A stretch of 64,000 bases of DNA from Bacteroidales bacterium. GTDB taxonomy: Bacteria > Bacteroidota > Bacteroidia > Bacteroidales > WCHB1-69. Below the pieces are notes generated by a model that worked only from the letters and a program-made list of their open reading frames with translations, was not told the origin of the DNA and made no database searches. This document shows positions 38,445 through 48,021 of the stretch, in pieces. The DNA is taken from contig JAGCGA010000030.1 of the NCBI GenBank assembly GCA_017649855.1, forward strand, positions 1 to 64,000. Direction: 5' to 3'. The position numbers were made by a program, and so were the translations under genes. The stretch's first letter is position 1; every line of letters starts with the position of its first letter.

Positions 38445-39131
38445 TTATCGGGTTAGCTGATCGAAGAGCAAGCGCATGCCGACAGTTGCTTTCTCCTTGA
38501 TGAAATGCACATGCCGGGAGATCGGCTGCACCTCTTTGGGGTCAATCACATAGATTTCGGCGTTATTAGGGGCATAGTACAGCAGGCCGGCAGCCGGGTA
38601 GACATTCAAGGAGGTGCCGATGATGATCACGATGTCGGCATCCTCGATCTCGCGCACCGCAGCGTCCATCATGGGAACCGCCTCGCCAAACCAGACGATA
38701 AAGGGACGGAGGCGGGCGCCATCGGGAGCTTTCTCGTCATTAGCGATAGGCCGATAACCGATATCTTGCACAAACTTCTTCCCGTTCTCGCTACAGGCCT
38801 TCGTCGCCTCGCCATGGAGATGGATAATATGATGGGAGCCACCGCGCTCATGAAGGTCATCGATATTCTGTGTCACCACCGTAACCCGGTAGTACTCCTC
38901 GAGGGCCGCCACCAGCTTGTGCGCCTCATTGGGCTGGGTGTGCTCCAGTTCGGCACGGCGCTCGTTGTAGAACTTCGTCATCAGGTCAGGATTGCGATAC
39001 CATCCATCGATGGAAGCCACCTCCTGCACATCATAATTCTCCCAGAGACCGTCGCTGTCGCGGAAGGTGCTGATGCCACTTTCGGCACTGATGCCTGCGC
39101 CCGACAATACTACTATTTTCTTCTTGCTCAT
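38445..39131 (-). CDS. cobB: Sirtuin family NAD-dependent deacylase
   Basis: Removes acyl groups from lysines with NAD as co-substrate. Motifs: GAGISAESGI (residues 11-20), TQNID (87-91), catalytic His106 in LHGE and a class III pair Y55-x2-R58 that in SIRT5-like enzymes binds succinyl/malonyl groups. Only one Cys is present in the region that usually holds the four zinc cysteines. Length (228) is normal. It lies 63 bp behind pfkA, which suggests co-transcription. Confidence 0.92.
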   Translation of the reverse strand: MSKKKIVVLSGAGISAESGISTFRDSDGLWENYDVQEVASIDGWYRNPDLMTKFYNERRAELEHTQPNEAHKLVAALEEYYRVTVVTQNIDDLHERGGSHHIIHLHGEATKACSENGKKFVQDIGYRPIANDEKAPDGARLRPFIVWFGEAVPMMDAAVREIEDADIVIIIGTSLNVYPAAGLLYYAPNNAEIYVIDPKEVQPISRHVHFIKEKATVGMRLLFDQLTR

Positions 39132-39154
39132 ATCTGTAGGTGTTTAGGGTTGAT

Positions 39155-39194
39155 ATTGGCCATTGGCTGTTAGCCGTTAGCTGTTGGGGGTTGG
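39155..39194. repeat. Short GCCATTGGCTGTTAGCC-type repeat
   Basis: Repeat words GGCCATTGGCTGTTAGCCGTTAGC in the gap between pfkA and the sirtuin gene, related to the AGCTAATGGC family. Confidence 0.5.
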
Positions 39195-40295
39195 CTAGTC
39201 CCCGAAACTCATGCCGATGCCGCGGGCGGTATGGACGAGGAAATCGTCTGGAGAGACCAGATGGGGCTGGCGGAGAGCCTCCTCAATCGGCACATAGGAG
39301 ATGTCGGGATGGCGATACACCACCAGATTGCCGTATTTTTTCTCTTTGACAAGTTCAAACGCTTTCACGCCGAACTCGGTAGCCAGGATGCGGTCGTAGG
39401 CCACGGGGGTGCCGCCACGCTGGAGGTGACCCAACACGGTGACCCGGATATCATGCTCCACGCCAAGGGCCATCAGTTCCTGGCGGAGCACTTCGCCCAC
39501 GCCTCCCAACTTGATATGCTCGTCACCGACCGCGGTAGGAGCTGACCCTGTCACCTTTCCGTCTGCCTTCTTAGCGCCTTCCGCGATGACGATATTGCAA
39601 AATCCCATGCCGTTCAAGTAGCGAGTCTCGATCTTCTTGGCAATAGCTGCCGGATCATACGGGATTTCCGGGATGATGCAGACATCCGCGCCACCAGCCA
39701 AAGCGGTATGCAGGGCAATCCAGCCGGCATCGCGCCCCATCACCTCCATGATGAAGACCCGGTTATGACTGTCAGCCGTGGTCACCAGCTTGTCGAAGGC
39801 CTCCGTGGCAATCTGGACTGCCGTCTGGAAGCCGAAGGTAAAGTCGGTGGACGACAAGTCATTGTCGATGGTCTTGGGCACGCCCACCACGTTGATGCCG
39901 ATATCCATCAGCTGCTTGGAAATGCCCTGGGAGCCGTCGCCACCGATATTGATGACCGCCTCGAAGCCCATCTCCTCCAGCCGCTGTTTCATCAGTTGGG
40001 AACGGTCTTCGGTGATCCAGGAGCCATCAGGCTGCCGCACGGGAAAGCGGAAAGGACCACCCTTGTTGGTAGTCTTGATGATCGTGCCGCCCCGGACATG
40101 CAGACCCGACACGCGCTGTTCGGTCAGCCGCATCAGCTCCACCTTGTCCCGAAGAATGCCGTTGAAAGACTCTATACAACCATAAATCTCCCACTCTTCG
40201 GGTTCCAGCATAGCACGCTTCACAATGCCGCGAATCACAGCATTCAAACCCGGACAATCACCACCTCCCGTGGCCACCAATATTTTATGACTCAT
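39195..40295 (-). CDS. pfkA: 6-phosphofructokinase
   Basis: Phosphorylates fructose 6-phosphate, the committed step of glycolysis. The 366-residue protein has GGDCPGLNAV (residues 11-20), IGGDGS (117-122) and PKTIDND (140-146). A glycine at the E. coli 104-equivalent position (GGDG) points to ATP as donor, whereas the Lys before TIDND is the state found in PPi-type enzymes, so the donor is best regarded as open. It heads the operon with the sirtuin and two small genes. Confidence 0.93.
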   Translation of the reverse strand: MSHKILVATGGGDCPGLNAVIRGIVKRAMLEPEEWEIYGCIESFNGILRDKVELMRLTEQRVSGLHVRGGTIIKTTNKGGPFRFPVRQPDGSWITEDRSQLMKQRLEEMGFEAVINIGGDGSQGISKQLMDIGINVVGVPKTIDNDLSSTDFTFGFQTAVQIATEAFDKLVTTADSHNRVFIMEVMGRDAGWIALHTALAGGADVCIIPEIPYDPAAIAKKIETRYLNGMGFCNIVIAEGAKKADGKVTGSAPTAVGDEHIKLGGVGEVLRQELMALGVEHDIRVTVLGHLQRGGTPVAYDRILATEFGVKAFELVKEKKYGNLVVYRHPDISYVPIEEALRQPHLVSPDDFLVHTARGIGMSFGD

Positions 40296-40314
40296 AACTT
40301 ATATTTTTAAAGCG

Positions 40315-40322
40315 CAAAAATA
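40315..40322 (-). promoter_or_regulatory. -7 element of pfkA
   Basis: TATTTTTG on the minus strand, 19 bp before the pfkA start; only 12 bp from the divergent rplY element. Confidence 0.55.
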
Positions 40323-40334
40323 AATATTTTTTTG

Positions 40335-40342
40335 TACTTTTG
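40335..40342 (+). promoter_or_regulatory. -7 element of rplY
   Basis: TACTTTTG, 53 bp before rplY and facing away from pfkA. Confidence 0.55.
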
Positions 40343-40395
40343 CAGCCGTTTTTTTATACACCAAATTTATAACTAATCATTAAAAATTCAAAACA

Positions 40396-40998
40396 ATGAA
40401 ATCAGTATCTATTAGCGGTTCTCTGAGAGAGAACGTAGGGAAAAAAGATGCAAAATCGCAACGTAGACAAGGTATGATTCCTTGCGTCATTTACGGCGGA
40501 AAAGAGCAAAAACTCTTCCTCGTGGAAGACAAACAATTCACCAAATTGCTCTACACCCCTGAGGTCAACTACGTAGAATTGGAGTTGGACGGCAAGATCA
40601 CCAAGGCTATTGTTCAAGACACGCAATTCCACCCTATCACCGATAAGTTATTACATGTTGACTTCCTGGAAGTCGTGGACGGCAAGCCCATCACCATCGA
40701 GATCCCGTTCAAGGTGACTGGTACCTCCCCTGGTGTCCTGAAGGGCGGCTCCCTGAAGAAGAGAGTCAGAAAACTCAAAGTGCGCGGTCTGCTGGAGAAC
40801 ATTCCGGAAGAGATCACCGCTGACATCTCCAACCTCGACATCAACCAATTCATCAAAGTCGGTGACCTGTCCGTGGAGAACCTCACCATCGTGGACAACC
40901 CCAACAAGGTGATCGTCATTGTCAACCCGACACGTAATGCCGTGGCCGCTACTGAGGGCGAGGGTGAAGGCGAAGAGACTGCTGAAGCAGAAGCCTAA
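40396..40998 (+). CDS. rplY: 50S ribosomal protein L25/general stress protein Ctc
   Basis: A 200-residue CTC-type L25 protein that binds 5S rRNA. The N-terminal L25 domain (VIYGGKEQ, QFHPITDKLLHVDFL) is followed by the TL5 C-terminal domain and a tail rich in Glu/Ala. A 49-bp gap separates it from the PpiD-like gene. Confidence 0.95.
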   Translation: MKSVSISGSLRENVGKKDAKSQRRQGMIPCVIYGGKEQKLFLVEDKQFTKLLYTPEVNYVELELDGKITKAIVQDTQFHPITDKLLHVDFLEVVDGKPITIEIPFKVTGTSPGVLKGGSLKKRVRKLKVRGLLENIPEEITADISNLDINQFIKVGDLSVENLTIVDNPNKVIVIVNPTRNAVAATEGEGEGEETAEAEA

Positions 40999-41047
40999 TC
41001 CGCAACTTTTATTATTCATTTAGTACAAAACTCTAAACATTTTTAAT

Positions 41048-43207
41048 ATGGCAGCAATTGGCTCAATAAGAAAACACGGTGTAGCCTTGATGATCATCAT
41101 CGGTATAGCACTTCTTGCTTTCATCTTGGGTGACCTTTCCCAGGTTACACGTACTTTCTCCAATAAAAATGTGATGGCCAAGATTGACGGCAAAAGCGTG
41201 GATCAGGAGTATCGGACCGTGTACGAACAGAACACGGCTCTCTTCCGCTTACTTCAGAAAAAGTCCTCCTTCGACGAGAACGAGACCGCTCAGATCCATG
41301 AGAGCACTTGGAGATCACTGATTCAAGAAAAGATTCTTGACAAGCAGCTCGCCGCTTTAGGCCTTTCCTACAATGCCGACATGGTGGAAGACCTGAAATC
41401 CGAGATGTTGGCCAGCCTGAATACGCAGCAGCCGAACCAGTACATGATGCAGTTTGCACAGGCCATCGCCGAGCAGGTGGGTCCGGAGCAGACCATGTCT
41501 ATCCTCTCCAACATCGAGGAATACGGCCGCAACGAGCAAGGCAAGGATCTCTACAACGCCTACCTGGCAATCGTAAGATACGCCGCCTTGGGCGAAAAAT
41601 ACAACCGCTACAATGCTTTGGCTCAAAATACGCTTTACTTCTCCGATCCTCTGGCCAAGAAGCTGGGTGAGGACAACAAGACCGCCATGGTATCCTTGAT
41701 GACCGTCAGCCCCGAAGCCCCGGCTTTCAAGGACATCACCGCCAGCGTCAGCGACAAGGAGATCAAAGAATTTTACGACCTGCATAAGAAAGAGCTGTTC
41801 AACGTCAGCGAGGCAAATCGCGACATTGACGTGGCCATCTTCCCCATCAACCCCTCCGCCGCCGACCTGAAGGCTATCGAGGACAGTGTACGCGCCGACT
41901 ACGAGAAGTTCTCCACTTCCGACATCGCCGCCTTCACCGCTGAGAAGAACCGCGCCCTGGACAGCACCTACTTCAAACAAGAGGACATCGTCCTGGAAGG
42001 TCTCGACAGCATCCTTTTCAAAGCCACTCCGGTGGGTTCCTTCATCGAGCCTTTCGAATATGAGAACTCCAGATGGTACTTTGGCAAGGTGTTCGGCGCT
42101 GCCGAGCGTCCCGACTCTGTACAGGTAGCCCTCATCGAGTTGCCTTACAAGAACGCCCAGAACCAGAACGTGACCCGCACCCGCAAGGAAGCTGCCGCCT
42201 TGGCAGACAGCTTGAAGACAGTCATCACCTCCAATCAGAAAGACATCTTCACGCTGCAACGCGACTTCGCTGCTGCTGAGCGTACCGACTCCACCCTTTG
42301 GCTGCCCGAACGCGACGCCATCGTGGAACTCTACAACGGACTGTTGTCAACACCTAACGGCGGTGTTTACGTGTACAAGGCACAAGGCGGTTACCTCGTC
42401 CTGCAAGTGCTGGCCAAGACGGAGCCCATCAGCAAACGTCAGTTCGTGCTGTTCGACTACCCGATCAACGCCTCCGACGCTACCATCAGCCAGATCAAAG
42501 CACAGGCAACCGAATTCGCCGCCTCCATCAACAACGCCAGCGAGCTCATCTCCAAGGCTGCTGAGAAAGGTATCCAGACGGTCAAAGGTTCCAACGTTCC
42601 CTCCATGTCCGCCACCATCGGCCAACTGCCGAACTGCCGCGACATCGTCTCCTGGGCTTTCTCTGACGACGTCAAGAAGGATGACATCTCCGACGTGATC
42701 AACGTGGAGAAGATGTTCTTCGCCGTCGCCTCTGTGGAAAACGTCCGCAAAACCGGCATCCAGAAACTGGAGAACGTCAAGGCTGACATCGAAGGTATGC
42801 TGACCGCTGGCAAGAGAGCAGAAGCCATCGCCGAGAAGATCAACAAAGATCTCTCCTCCTCTAACATGGAGACCCTCGCCACCACCTACGGCACCCAAGT
42901 GCGCGACAGCGTCCGCCTGGTATTCGCCGGCGACATGTACCAAAACTATGGCGTGGAAGGCAAAGCCATCGGTAAGATCTTCTCCCTGCCGACCAACAAA
43001 GCTACCGCCGTCAACGGCAACAACATGGTCTATGTGGTTAACGTGAAGGAAGTCAACAAAGCTACTCCTACCCAAGAACTCAACCTGGAGAAAAACTTCC
43101 TGCGCAACCTCGTGGTTGGCCGCGAACGCAACGAGATGACAATCCTGAACTATCTGATCCAAAACTCCAAACTTCTGGATAACAGAAGCAGATTCTATCA
43201 GAACTAA
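41048..43207 (+). CDS. PpiD/SurA-like periplasmic peptidyl-prolyl isomerase
   Basis: A 719-residue chaperone with one N-terminal transmembrane anchor (LMIIIGIALLAFILGDL), a SurA-N/trigger-factor-like helical region and the remnants of parvulin domains; architecture matches PpiD of Bacteroidota. It should help fold outer membrane and periplasmic proteins. A strong hairpin terminator follows it. Confidence 0.88.
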   Translation: MAAIGSIRKHGVALMIIIGIALLAFILGDLSQVTRTFSNKNVMAKIDGKSVDQEYRTVYEQNTALFRLLQKKSSFDENETAQIHESTWRSLIQEKILDKQLAALGLSYNADMVEDLKSEMLASLNTQQPNQYMMQFAQAIAEQVGPEQTMSILSNIEEYGRNEQGKDLYNAYLAIVRYAALGEKYNRYNALAQNTLYFSDPLAKKLGEDNKTAMVSLMTVSPEAPAFKDITASVSDKEIKEFYDLHKKELFNVSEANRDIDVAIFPINPSAADLKAIEDSVRADYEKFSTSDIAAFTAEKNRALDSTYFKQEDIVLEGLDSILFKATPVGSFIEPFEYENSRWYFGKVFGAAERPDSVQVALIELPYKNAQNQNVTRTRKEAAALADSLKTVITSNQKDIFTLQRDFAAAERTDSTLWLPERDAIVELYNGLLSTPNGGVYVYKAQGGYLVLQVLAKTEPISKRQFVLFDYPINASDATISQIKAQATEFAASINNASELISKAAEKGIQTVKGSNVPSMSATIGQLPNCRDIVSWAFSDDVKKDDISDVINVEKMFFAVASVENVRKTGIQKLENVKADIEGMLTAGKRAEAIAEKINKDLSSSNMETLATTYGTQVRDSVRLVFAGDMYQNYGVEGKAIGKIFSLPTNKATAVNGNNMVYVVNVKEVNKATPTQELNLEKNFLRNLVVGRERNEMTILNYLIQNSKLLDNRSRFYQN

Positions 43208-43229
43208 CAGGTCAGAATATTCCCATTAC

Positions 43230-43266
43230 AACAGCGTGACACCTACCGTGCCACGCTGTTTTTTTT
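43230..43266 (+). terminator. Intrinsic terminator of the PpiD-like gene
   Basis: AACAGCGTG (43230-43238) pairs with CACGCTGTT (43252-43260), followed by a run of eight T's (43259-43266). Confidence 0.9.
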
Positions 43267-43326
43267 CTAACAAATGGGTGTTTACATTCTTATCCGAAAG
43301 GGGATTATTAAAAGTTATAAATATAG

Positions 43327-43334
43327 TATTTTTG
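43327..43334 (+). promoter_or_regulatory. -7 element of ftsK
   Basis: TATTTTTG, 44 bp before the ftsK start and downstream of the terminator. Confidence 0.55.
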
Positions 43335-43378
43335 TAGGTTCAGAAAGTTATACAACAGCATAAGCGACCTGTCCACCT

Positions 43379-46000
43379 ATGAAAGTCACCTATCAGAACG
43401 ACACACCCAAGAAATCTCCCAAGAGAATAAAGTCCAAAAACACCCGCACCCTTCAAAAATTTGCCAAAGCACAGGCCAGTTCATCGGCCAAGAAAGGCAG
43501 CAAGCCTGCCAAAAAGAGCAAGACCTCCGGGAAACAGGGCACTTCCGGATTCTGGAAATTCATCTCCTCCGAGAAGATGATTCAGTTTTATGGTGCCATG
43601 ATCATCCTGTTCTCCCTGCTGCTCTTCATCTCCATCCTTTGGTTCTATTTTGCTCCGCAGCAGAACATCTCCTATGTGGAGGGGACACTGGAGTCATCCC
43701 CCAACATCGCCCGCAAAGTGGGTTCCTTCCTTTCAGTGGGATTGGTGCGGTACACCTTTGGCATTGCCGCCATCGGATTCCCGTTCCTGTTCTTCCTATA
43801 TGGATTCAAGGTGATGTTCAACCGGGAGTTGTGCCCCTTGGTCAAGACCTCAGCCAATGTCATCATCACCATGGCCTGGCTGTCCATCCTTCTGGGCCTG
43901 ATCATCAAAAATCCAGACTACGGCTTCATATACGGCTACTTCGGAAGCTATCTGTCTTCCAACCTGCTCCTCTTGGGCAAGGTGGTGGCCGCCTTCATCA
44001 TGCTCGCCCTTTTCATCCTGATTATCGTCCTGTTTTATAATGTGCAGATCAGCGAATGGTTCCAGAACATCGGCACACGCCTCCAGGAGCAACGGGCTAA
44101 CCGGGCCACGGAACGCAAAAGAAGAAAAGAGGAGCTGGCGACTGCCGTGAAGAATGGCGCCACAGACTCCGAGCATCAGGATCTTGACGACCCCTACATC
44201 TCCGACCATCACGTCTTCACCAACGAGTACCTAGGCAAAAACACCTACACCTTCGACACTCGCCAGGAAGAAGGGATCGGAGAGTCCCACGTCGCCACCC
44301 CCGAGCCATCCAAGCCTGACTATGACAAGGAGGACGACATACCCTTTGAGGTCGTCACGAACCAACCGGAAACCGTATCAGTCATGGAAACGGAAGAAGA
44401 AACGATGTCCGAGGAGTGTGATTCTCAACCGGCCAATCCCTTGGAAGCGTTAAAGGAGTTGGAGCCCTTTGATCCGCACAAGGAACTCTCCAACTATGAG
44501 TTCCCTCCTATCGACCTGTTGGACGACCACGAGAACTCGGAGACCAAGCAAGAGGACATCAAGAAGGAGTTGTTGGAGAACAAGCATCGCATCGAAAACA
44601 CGCTCAAGAGCTTTGGCATCGCCATCAAGCGCATCACGGCCACGGTAGGACCGACGGTCACCCTTTACGAGATTGTGCCTGAGGAGGGCGTGCGCATCAG
44701 CAAGATCAAGAATCTGGAAGACGACATCGCCTTGAGTCTGGCCGCCTTGGGCATCCGTATCATCGCCCCGATACCGGGTCGCGGCACCATCGGCATCGAA
44801 GTGCCCAACAAGAATGCCAACATCGTGTCGATGAAAGAGATCATCGACTCTGACAAGTTCCAGAACAACAAGTTCGCCCTGCCGATAGGCATTGGCAAGA
44901 CGATCAGCAACGAGGCTTTTGTGGTGGACTTGGCCAAGATGCCGCACCTGTTGGTGGCCGGCGCCACCGGACAGGGAAAATCCGTCGGCTTGAATGCCAT
45001 CATCACCTCCCTGCTCTACACCAAACACCCTTCCGAGCTCAAGTTCGTGCTCATCGACCCCAAGAAGGTGGAGTTCACCCTCTATTCGGCCATTCAGAAC
45101 TACTACTTGGCGGAGTTGCCCGACAACGAGGAGCCTATCATCACCGACACCCAAAAGGTGGTGCGCACTCTGAACTCGCTCTGTGTGGAGATGGACCAGC
45201 GCTACGACCTGTTGAAGGCTGCCAAGATGCGTAACATCAAGGAGTACAACGAGAAGTTCTGCTCCAGGCAGCTCTCCCCCGCCATGGGGCACCGTTACCT
45301 GCCCTACATCGTGCTGATTATCGATGAGTTCGGAGACCTTATCATGACAGCCGGGCGCGAGGTGGAGACCCCCTTGGCACGTCTGGCCCAGCTGGCACGC
45401 GCCATCGGCATCCATCTCGTCATCGCCACCCAGCGCCCCTCCGTCAACATCATCACCGGCAGTATCAAAGCCAACTTCCCCTCCAGAATCGCCTTCCGCG
45501 TCGCATCCAAGATCGACTCCCGCACCATCCTGGACGCCAGCGGTGCCGACCAGCTCATCGGCAAGGGCGACATGCTCATCACCACGGGCAGCGACCTCAT
45601 CCGCGTGCAGTGCGCCTTTGTGGACACTCCGGAGGTGGAACGCATCGTCAACTACATCGAGAGCAAGAGCGAACTCAGCCCGCTGTTGGAGCCCTACGCA
45701 TTACCCGACGTGCCTGACAAGGGCAAGGAGGACTTTTTCGAGGATCCGGACGACTCCTCTTCCGATGCCATCGACCCTCTCTTCGTAGATGCCGCCACCC
45801 TGATCGTGCAGACCCAGCAAGGCTCCACCAGCTTCATCCAACGCCGGATGAAACTAGGCTACAACCGCGCGGGCCGCATCATGGACCAGCTGTGCGAGTT
45901 CGGCGTCGTCGGCCAAGCCAACGGCAGCAAACCCCGTGAGGTGCTCATCAAAACCGATGCGCAGCTGCAAGACCTCCTCGCCTCCAAGGGGATGCTGTAA
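43379..46000 (+). CDS. ftsK: DNA translocase FtsK
   Basis: Cell-division DNA pump that aligns sister chromosomes for dif recombination. The 873-residue protein has a Lys-rich N-terminus, about four transmembrane segments (residues 60-220), an acidic linker (about 225-400), the RecA-like motor with Walker A GATGQGKSVGLN and Walker B VLIIDEFGDLIM, and the C-terminal winged-helix gamma domain (QTQQGSTSFIQRRMKLGYNRAGRIMDQL). The gamma domain implies KOPS-like recognition. Confidence 0.96.
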   Translation: MKVTYQNDTPKKSPKRIKSKNTRTLQKFAKAQASSSAKKGSKPAKKSKTSGKQGTSGFWKFISSEKMIQFYGAMIILFSLLLFISILWFYFAPQQNISYVEGTLESSPNIARKVGSFLSVGLVRYTFGIAAIGFPFLFFLYGFKVMFNRELCPLVKTSANVIITMAWLSILLGLIIKNPDYGFIYGYFGSYLSSNLLLLGKVVAAFIMLALFILIIVLFYNVQISEWFQNIGTRLQEQRANRATERKRRKEELATAVKNGATDSEHQDLDDPYISDHHVFTNEYLGKNTYTFDTRQEEGIGESHVATPEPSKPDYDKEDDIPFEVVTNQPETVSVMETEEETMSEECDSQPANPLEALKELEPFDPHKELSNYEFPPIDLLDDHENSETKQEDIKKELLENKHRIENTLKSFGIAIKRITATVGPTVTLYEIVPEEGVRISKIKNLEDDIALSLAALGIRIIAPIPGRGTIGIEVPNKNANIVSMKEIIDSDKFQNNKFALPIGIGKTISNEAFVVDLAKMPHLLVAGATGQGKSVGLNAIITSLLYTKHPSELKFVLIDPKKVEFTLYSAIQNYYLAELPDNEEPIITDTQKVVRTLNSLCVEMDQRYDLLKAAKMRNIKEYNEKFCSRQLSPAMGHRYLPYIVLIIDEFGDLIMTAGREVETPLARLAQLARAIGIHLVIATQRPSVNIITGSIKANFPSRIAFRVASKIDSRTILDASGADQLIGKGDMLITTGSDLIRVQCAFVDTPEVERIVNYIESKSELSPLLEPYALPDVPDKGKEDFFEDPDDSSSDAIDPLFVDAATLIVQTQQGSTSFIQRRMKLGYNRAGRIMDQLCEFGVVGQANGSKPREVLIKTDAQLQDLLASKGML

Positions 46001-46136
46001 GGCAGGAAACGTGCCGCAAGCCTCCCTGATCGCCGACCATCATCCAAGAATCGACGCCCCTGTCATCAACCTCCTTAAACTTCACATAATAAAAGTGTCT
46101 ATACCACGTTATTTTTCTGTTTTAAAATCCACACCC

Positions 46137-46781
46137 ATGAAGAAGATCCTGCTAGCCCTGAGCTGCTTGCTGCTTACCACCGCCCTGATGGCCCAAAACA
46201 CCGACGGAGGCGCCAACGAGTTGCTGAACAAAGTGTCCCAAAAATACCAGGAATTCTCCACCATGCAGTTCCATTACACCTTGGTGACCAGCAAAGATTC
46301 CAAGACGCTCAGCACCGCCCAAGGCGACTTTTACCTGAAAGGCAACAAATATCACACCTCTTACGGTGGTCAGACCTTCTTCTGCGACGGCAGCTCCCTT
46401 TGGAATTATCAGAAATCCACCAATGAGGTCTCCGTCTATGAGTATGATCCCGAAGACGATGACAACATGATGAACCCACGCCTGCTGCTCAAGAACTGGG
46501 ACAAGCACTTCCGCGCCAAGTTCATCCGCGATGATTTCACCAACGGCCAAGCCATCACGCTGGTGGATCTGACCCCCAAAGTCAGCCAGTCGTACTATCG
46601 TATCCGGCTGTTCATCCAAAAAAACAATCTGCAAATCAAGAAGATTGTTGTGTACGAAAAAGACAATACCTTATATACTTATAACATCGAACAATTCAAG
46701 AGCAACGTCACCTTGGCAGACGACCTATTTGTATTCAACAAGAGCAAATATCCGAACGTAGAGGTTAACGATATGCGATAA
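46137..46781 (+). CDS. LolA-like outer membrane lipoprotein carrier
   Basis: A 214-residue protein with a signal peptide (KKILLALSCLLLTTALMAQ) and a LolA/LolB-like fold (QGDFYLKGNKYHTSYGG, FFCDGSSLWNYQ). It probably shuttles lipoproteins through the periplasm. The Met at 46137 is chosen over the earlier in-frame start at 45936, which overlaps ftsK. A near-consensus TTATTTTTC sits upstream at about 46109. Confidence 0.85.
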   Translation: MKKILLALSCLLLTTALMAQNTDGGANELLNKVSQKYQEFSTMQFHYTLVTSKDSKTLSTAQGDFYLKGNKYHTSYGGQTFFCDGSSLWNYQKSTNEVSVYEYDPEDDDNMMNPRLLLKNWDKHFRAKFIRDDFTNGQAITLVDLTPKVSQSYYRIRLFIQKNNLQIKKIVVYEKDNTLYTYNIEQFKSNVTLADDLFVFNKSKYPNVEVNDMR

Positions 46782-46845
46782 CACTATAAACAACAGTTTG
46801 TTTGAAATTTTCAGACAAAAGTCACGAATTTAATCAAGAAGAGAT

Positions 46846-46853
46846 TATTTTTG
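46846..46853 (+). promoter_or_regulatory. -7 element of the exbB-exbD-tonB operon
   Basis: TATTTTTG, 16 bp before the ExbB-like start. Confidence 0.55.
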
Positions 46854-46869
46854 CTAAAAAATTTGAGTT

Positions 46870-47568
46870 ATGCAATTATCCTTATTAATGGCACAGGCTG
46901 CAGAAGCCGCAGAGGTCGCCACCACCCAAGCGCCTCAAGTCACCGAGACATCCTATTTTGATTTAGTATTCGCCAAAAATAGCTTGTGGATTATGATTCC
47001 CCTATTTTTGATGCTGGGATTCGCCATCTATCTATTCGTGAAAAAGCTGATTGTGCTGAACCGTGCATCCAAGGAGGAATACAACTTCATGAACAACATC
47101 CGCGACTTCATCCATGACGGAAAATTGGATTCCGCGACCTCATTGTGCAAAAACAATGACACGCCGACCGCCCGTCTGATCGAAAAAGGACTCTCGCGCA
47201 TCGGTCATCCGCTGGAGGACATCCGGACGGCCATCGAGAATGAAGGCAATCTGGAGGTTGAGCGTTTGGAGAAGGGTGTTTCCGCCCTGGCCACCATTGC
47301 TGCCATCTCTCCGATGTTAGGCTTCTTGGGTACAGTCGTGGGTATGGTTTCCGCCTTCCACGCCATGGCCGCAGACCCGAACAACTTCAACATCGGCACG
47401 CTCTCCAATGGTATCTATACCGCCATGATCACCACCGTGGCCGGTTTGATCGTCGGCGTCATCGCCTTGGTGTTGCACAACTTCATCGTTTCCAAGATCT
47501 CCAATGTGGTGTATCTGTTGGAAGTGCGCACCACCGAATTCATGGATCTTCTTCACGAAAACGCATAA
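46870..47568 (+). CDS. exbB: MotA/TolQ/ExbB proton channel family protein
   Basis: A 232-residue inner-membrane protein with three hydrophobic segments and the conserved ISPMLGFLGTVVGMV. It forms the proton-driven stator with ExbD and TonB. First gene of exbB-exbD-tonB. Confidence 0.92.
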   Translation: MQLSLLMAQAAEAAEVATTQAPQVTETSYFDLVFAKNSLWIMIPLFLMLGFAIYLFVKKLIVLNRASKEEYNFMNNIRDFIHDGKLDSATSLCKNNDTPTARLIEKGLSRIGHPLEDIRTAIENEGNLEVERLEKGVSALATIAAISPMLGFLGTVVGMVSAFHAMAADPNNFNIGTLSNGIYTAMITTVAGLIVGVIALVLHNFIVSKISNVVYLLEVRTTEFMDLLHENA

Positions 47569-47580
47569 AAGCTGGGAGTC

Positions 47581-48021
47581 ATGGCTATCAAGATGCAAAA
47601 TAAGATAGATACAACATTCAGCGCCACCTCCATGTCGGACTTGGTGTTCTTGTTGTTGATATTCTTCATGCTGACCTCCACCATGGTATCGCCTAACGCC
47701 ATCAACCTGGTGCTGCCGAAAAGCACCGCCGACAAGCAGTTGGTGACCAAGGATGTGGAAGTCTATATCAATGAAGACCTGCTCTACTTTGTGAATCCTG
47801 AGGGGTCGAATGCCCAACCCACTCCATACGAGGAACTGTTGCCCGCCTTGCAAAATGCTATCCTGCAAGACAACTCCGACAACCACTCCATCATCTTGCG
47901 CGCCGACAAGAGCGTGCCCGTGGAGAATGTGGTCGCCCTGATGGACGTACTCAACGAATTGAACGAAGGTTTCCCCGAGGAACAACGATATAAAATGGTA
48001 CTGGCCACTGAAGCAAAATGA
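47581..48021 (+). CDS. exbD: ExbD/TolR biopolymer transport protein
   Basis: A 146-residue protein with one transmembrane segment near residues 19-37; Asp20 in MSDLVFLL is the conserved proton-path residue, and a periplasmic domain follows. It lies 12 bp after exbB and overlaps the TonB-like gene by 4 bp (ATGA). Confidence 0.92.
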   Translation: MAIKMQNKIDTTFSATSMSDLVFLLLIFFMLTSTMVSPNAINLVLPKSTADKQLVTKDVEVYINEDLLYFVNPEGSNAQPTPYEELLPALQNAILQDNSDNHSIILRADKSVPVENVVALMDVLNELNEGFPEEQRYKMVLATEAK

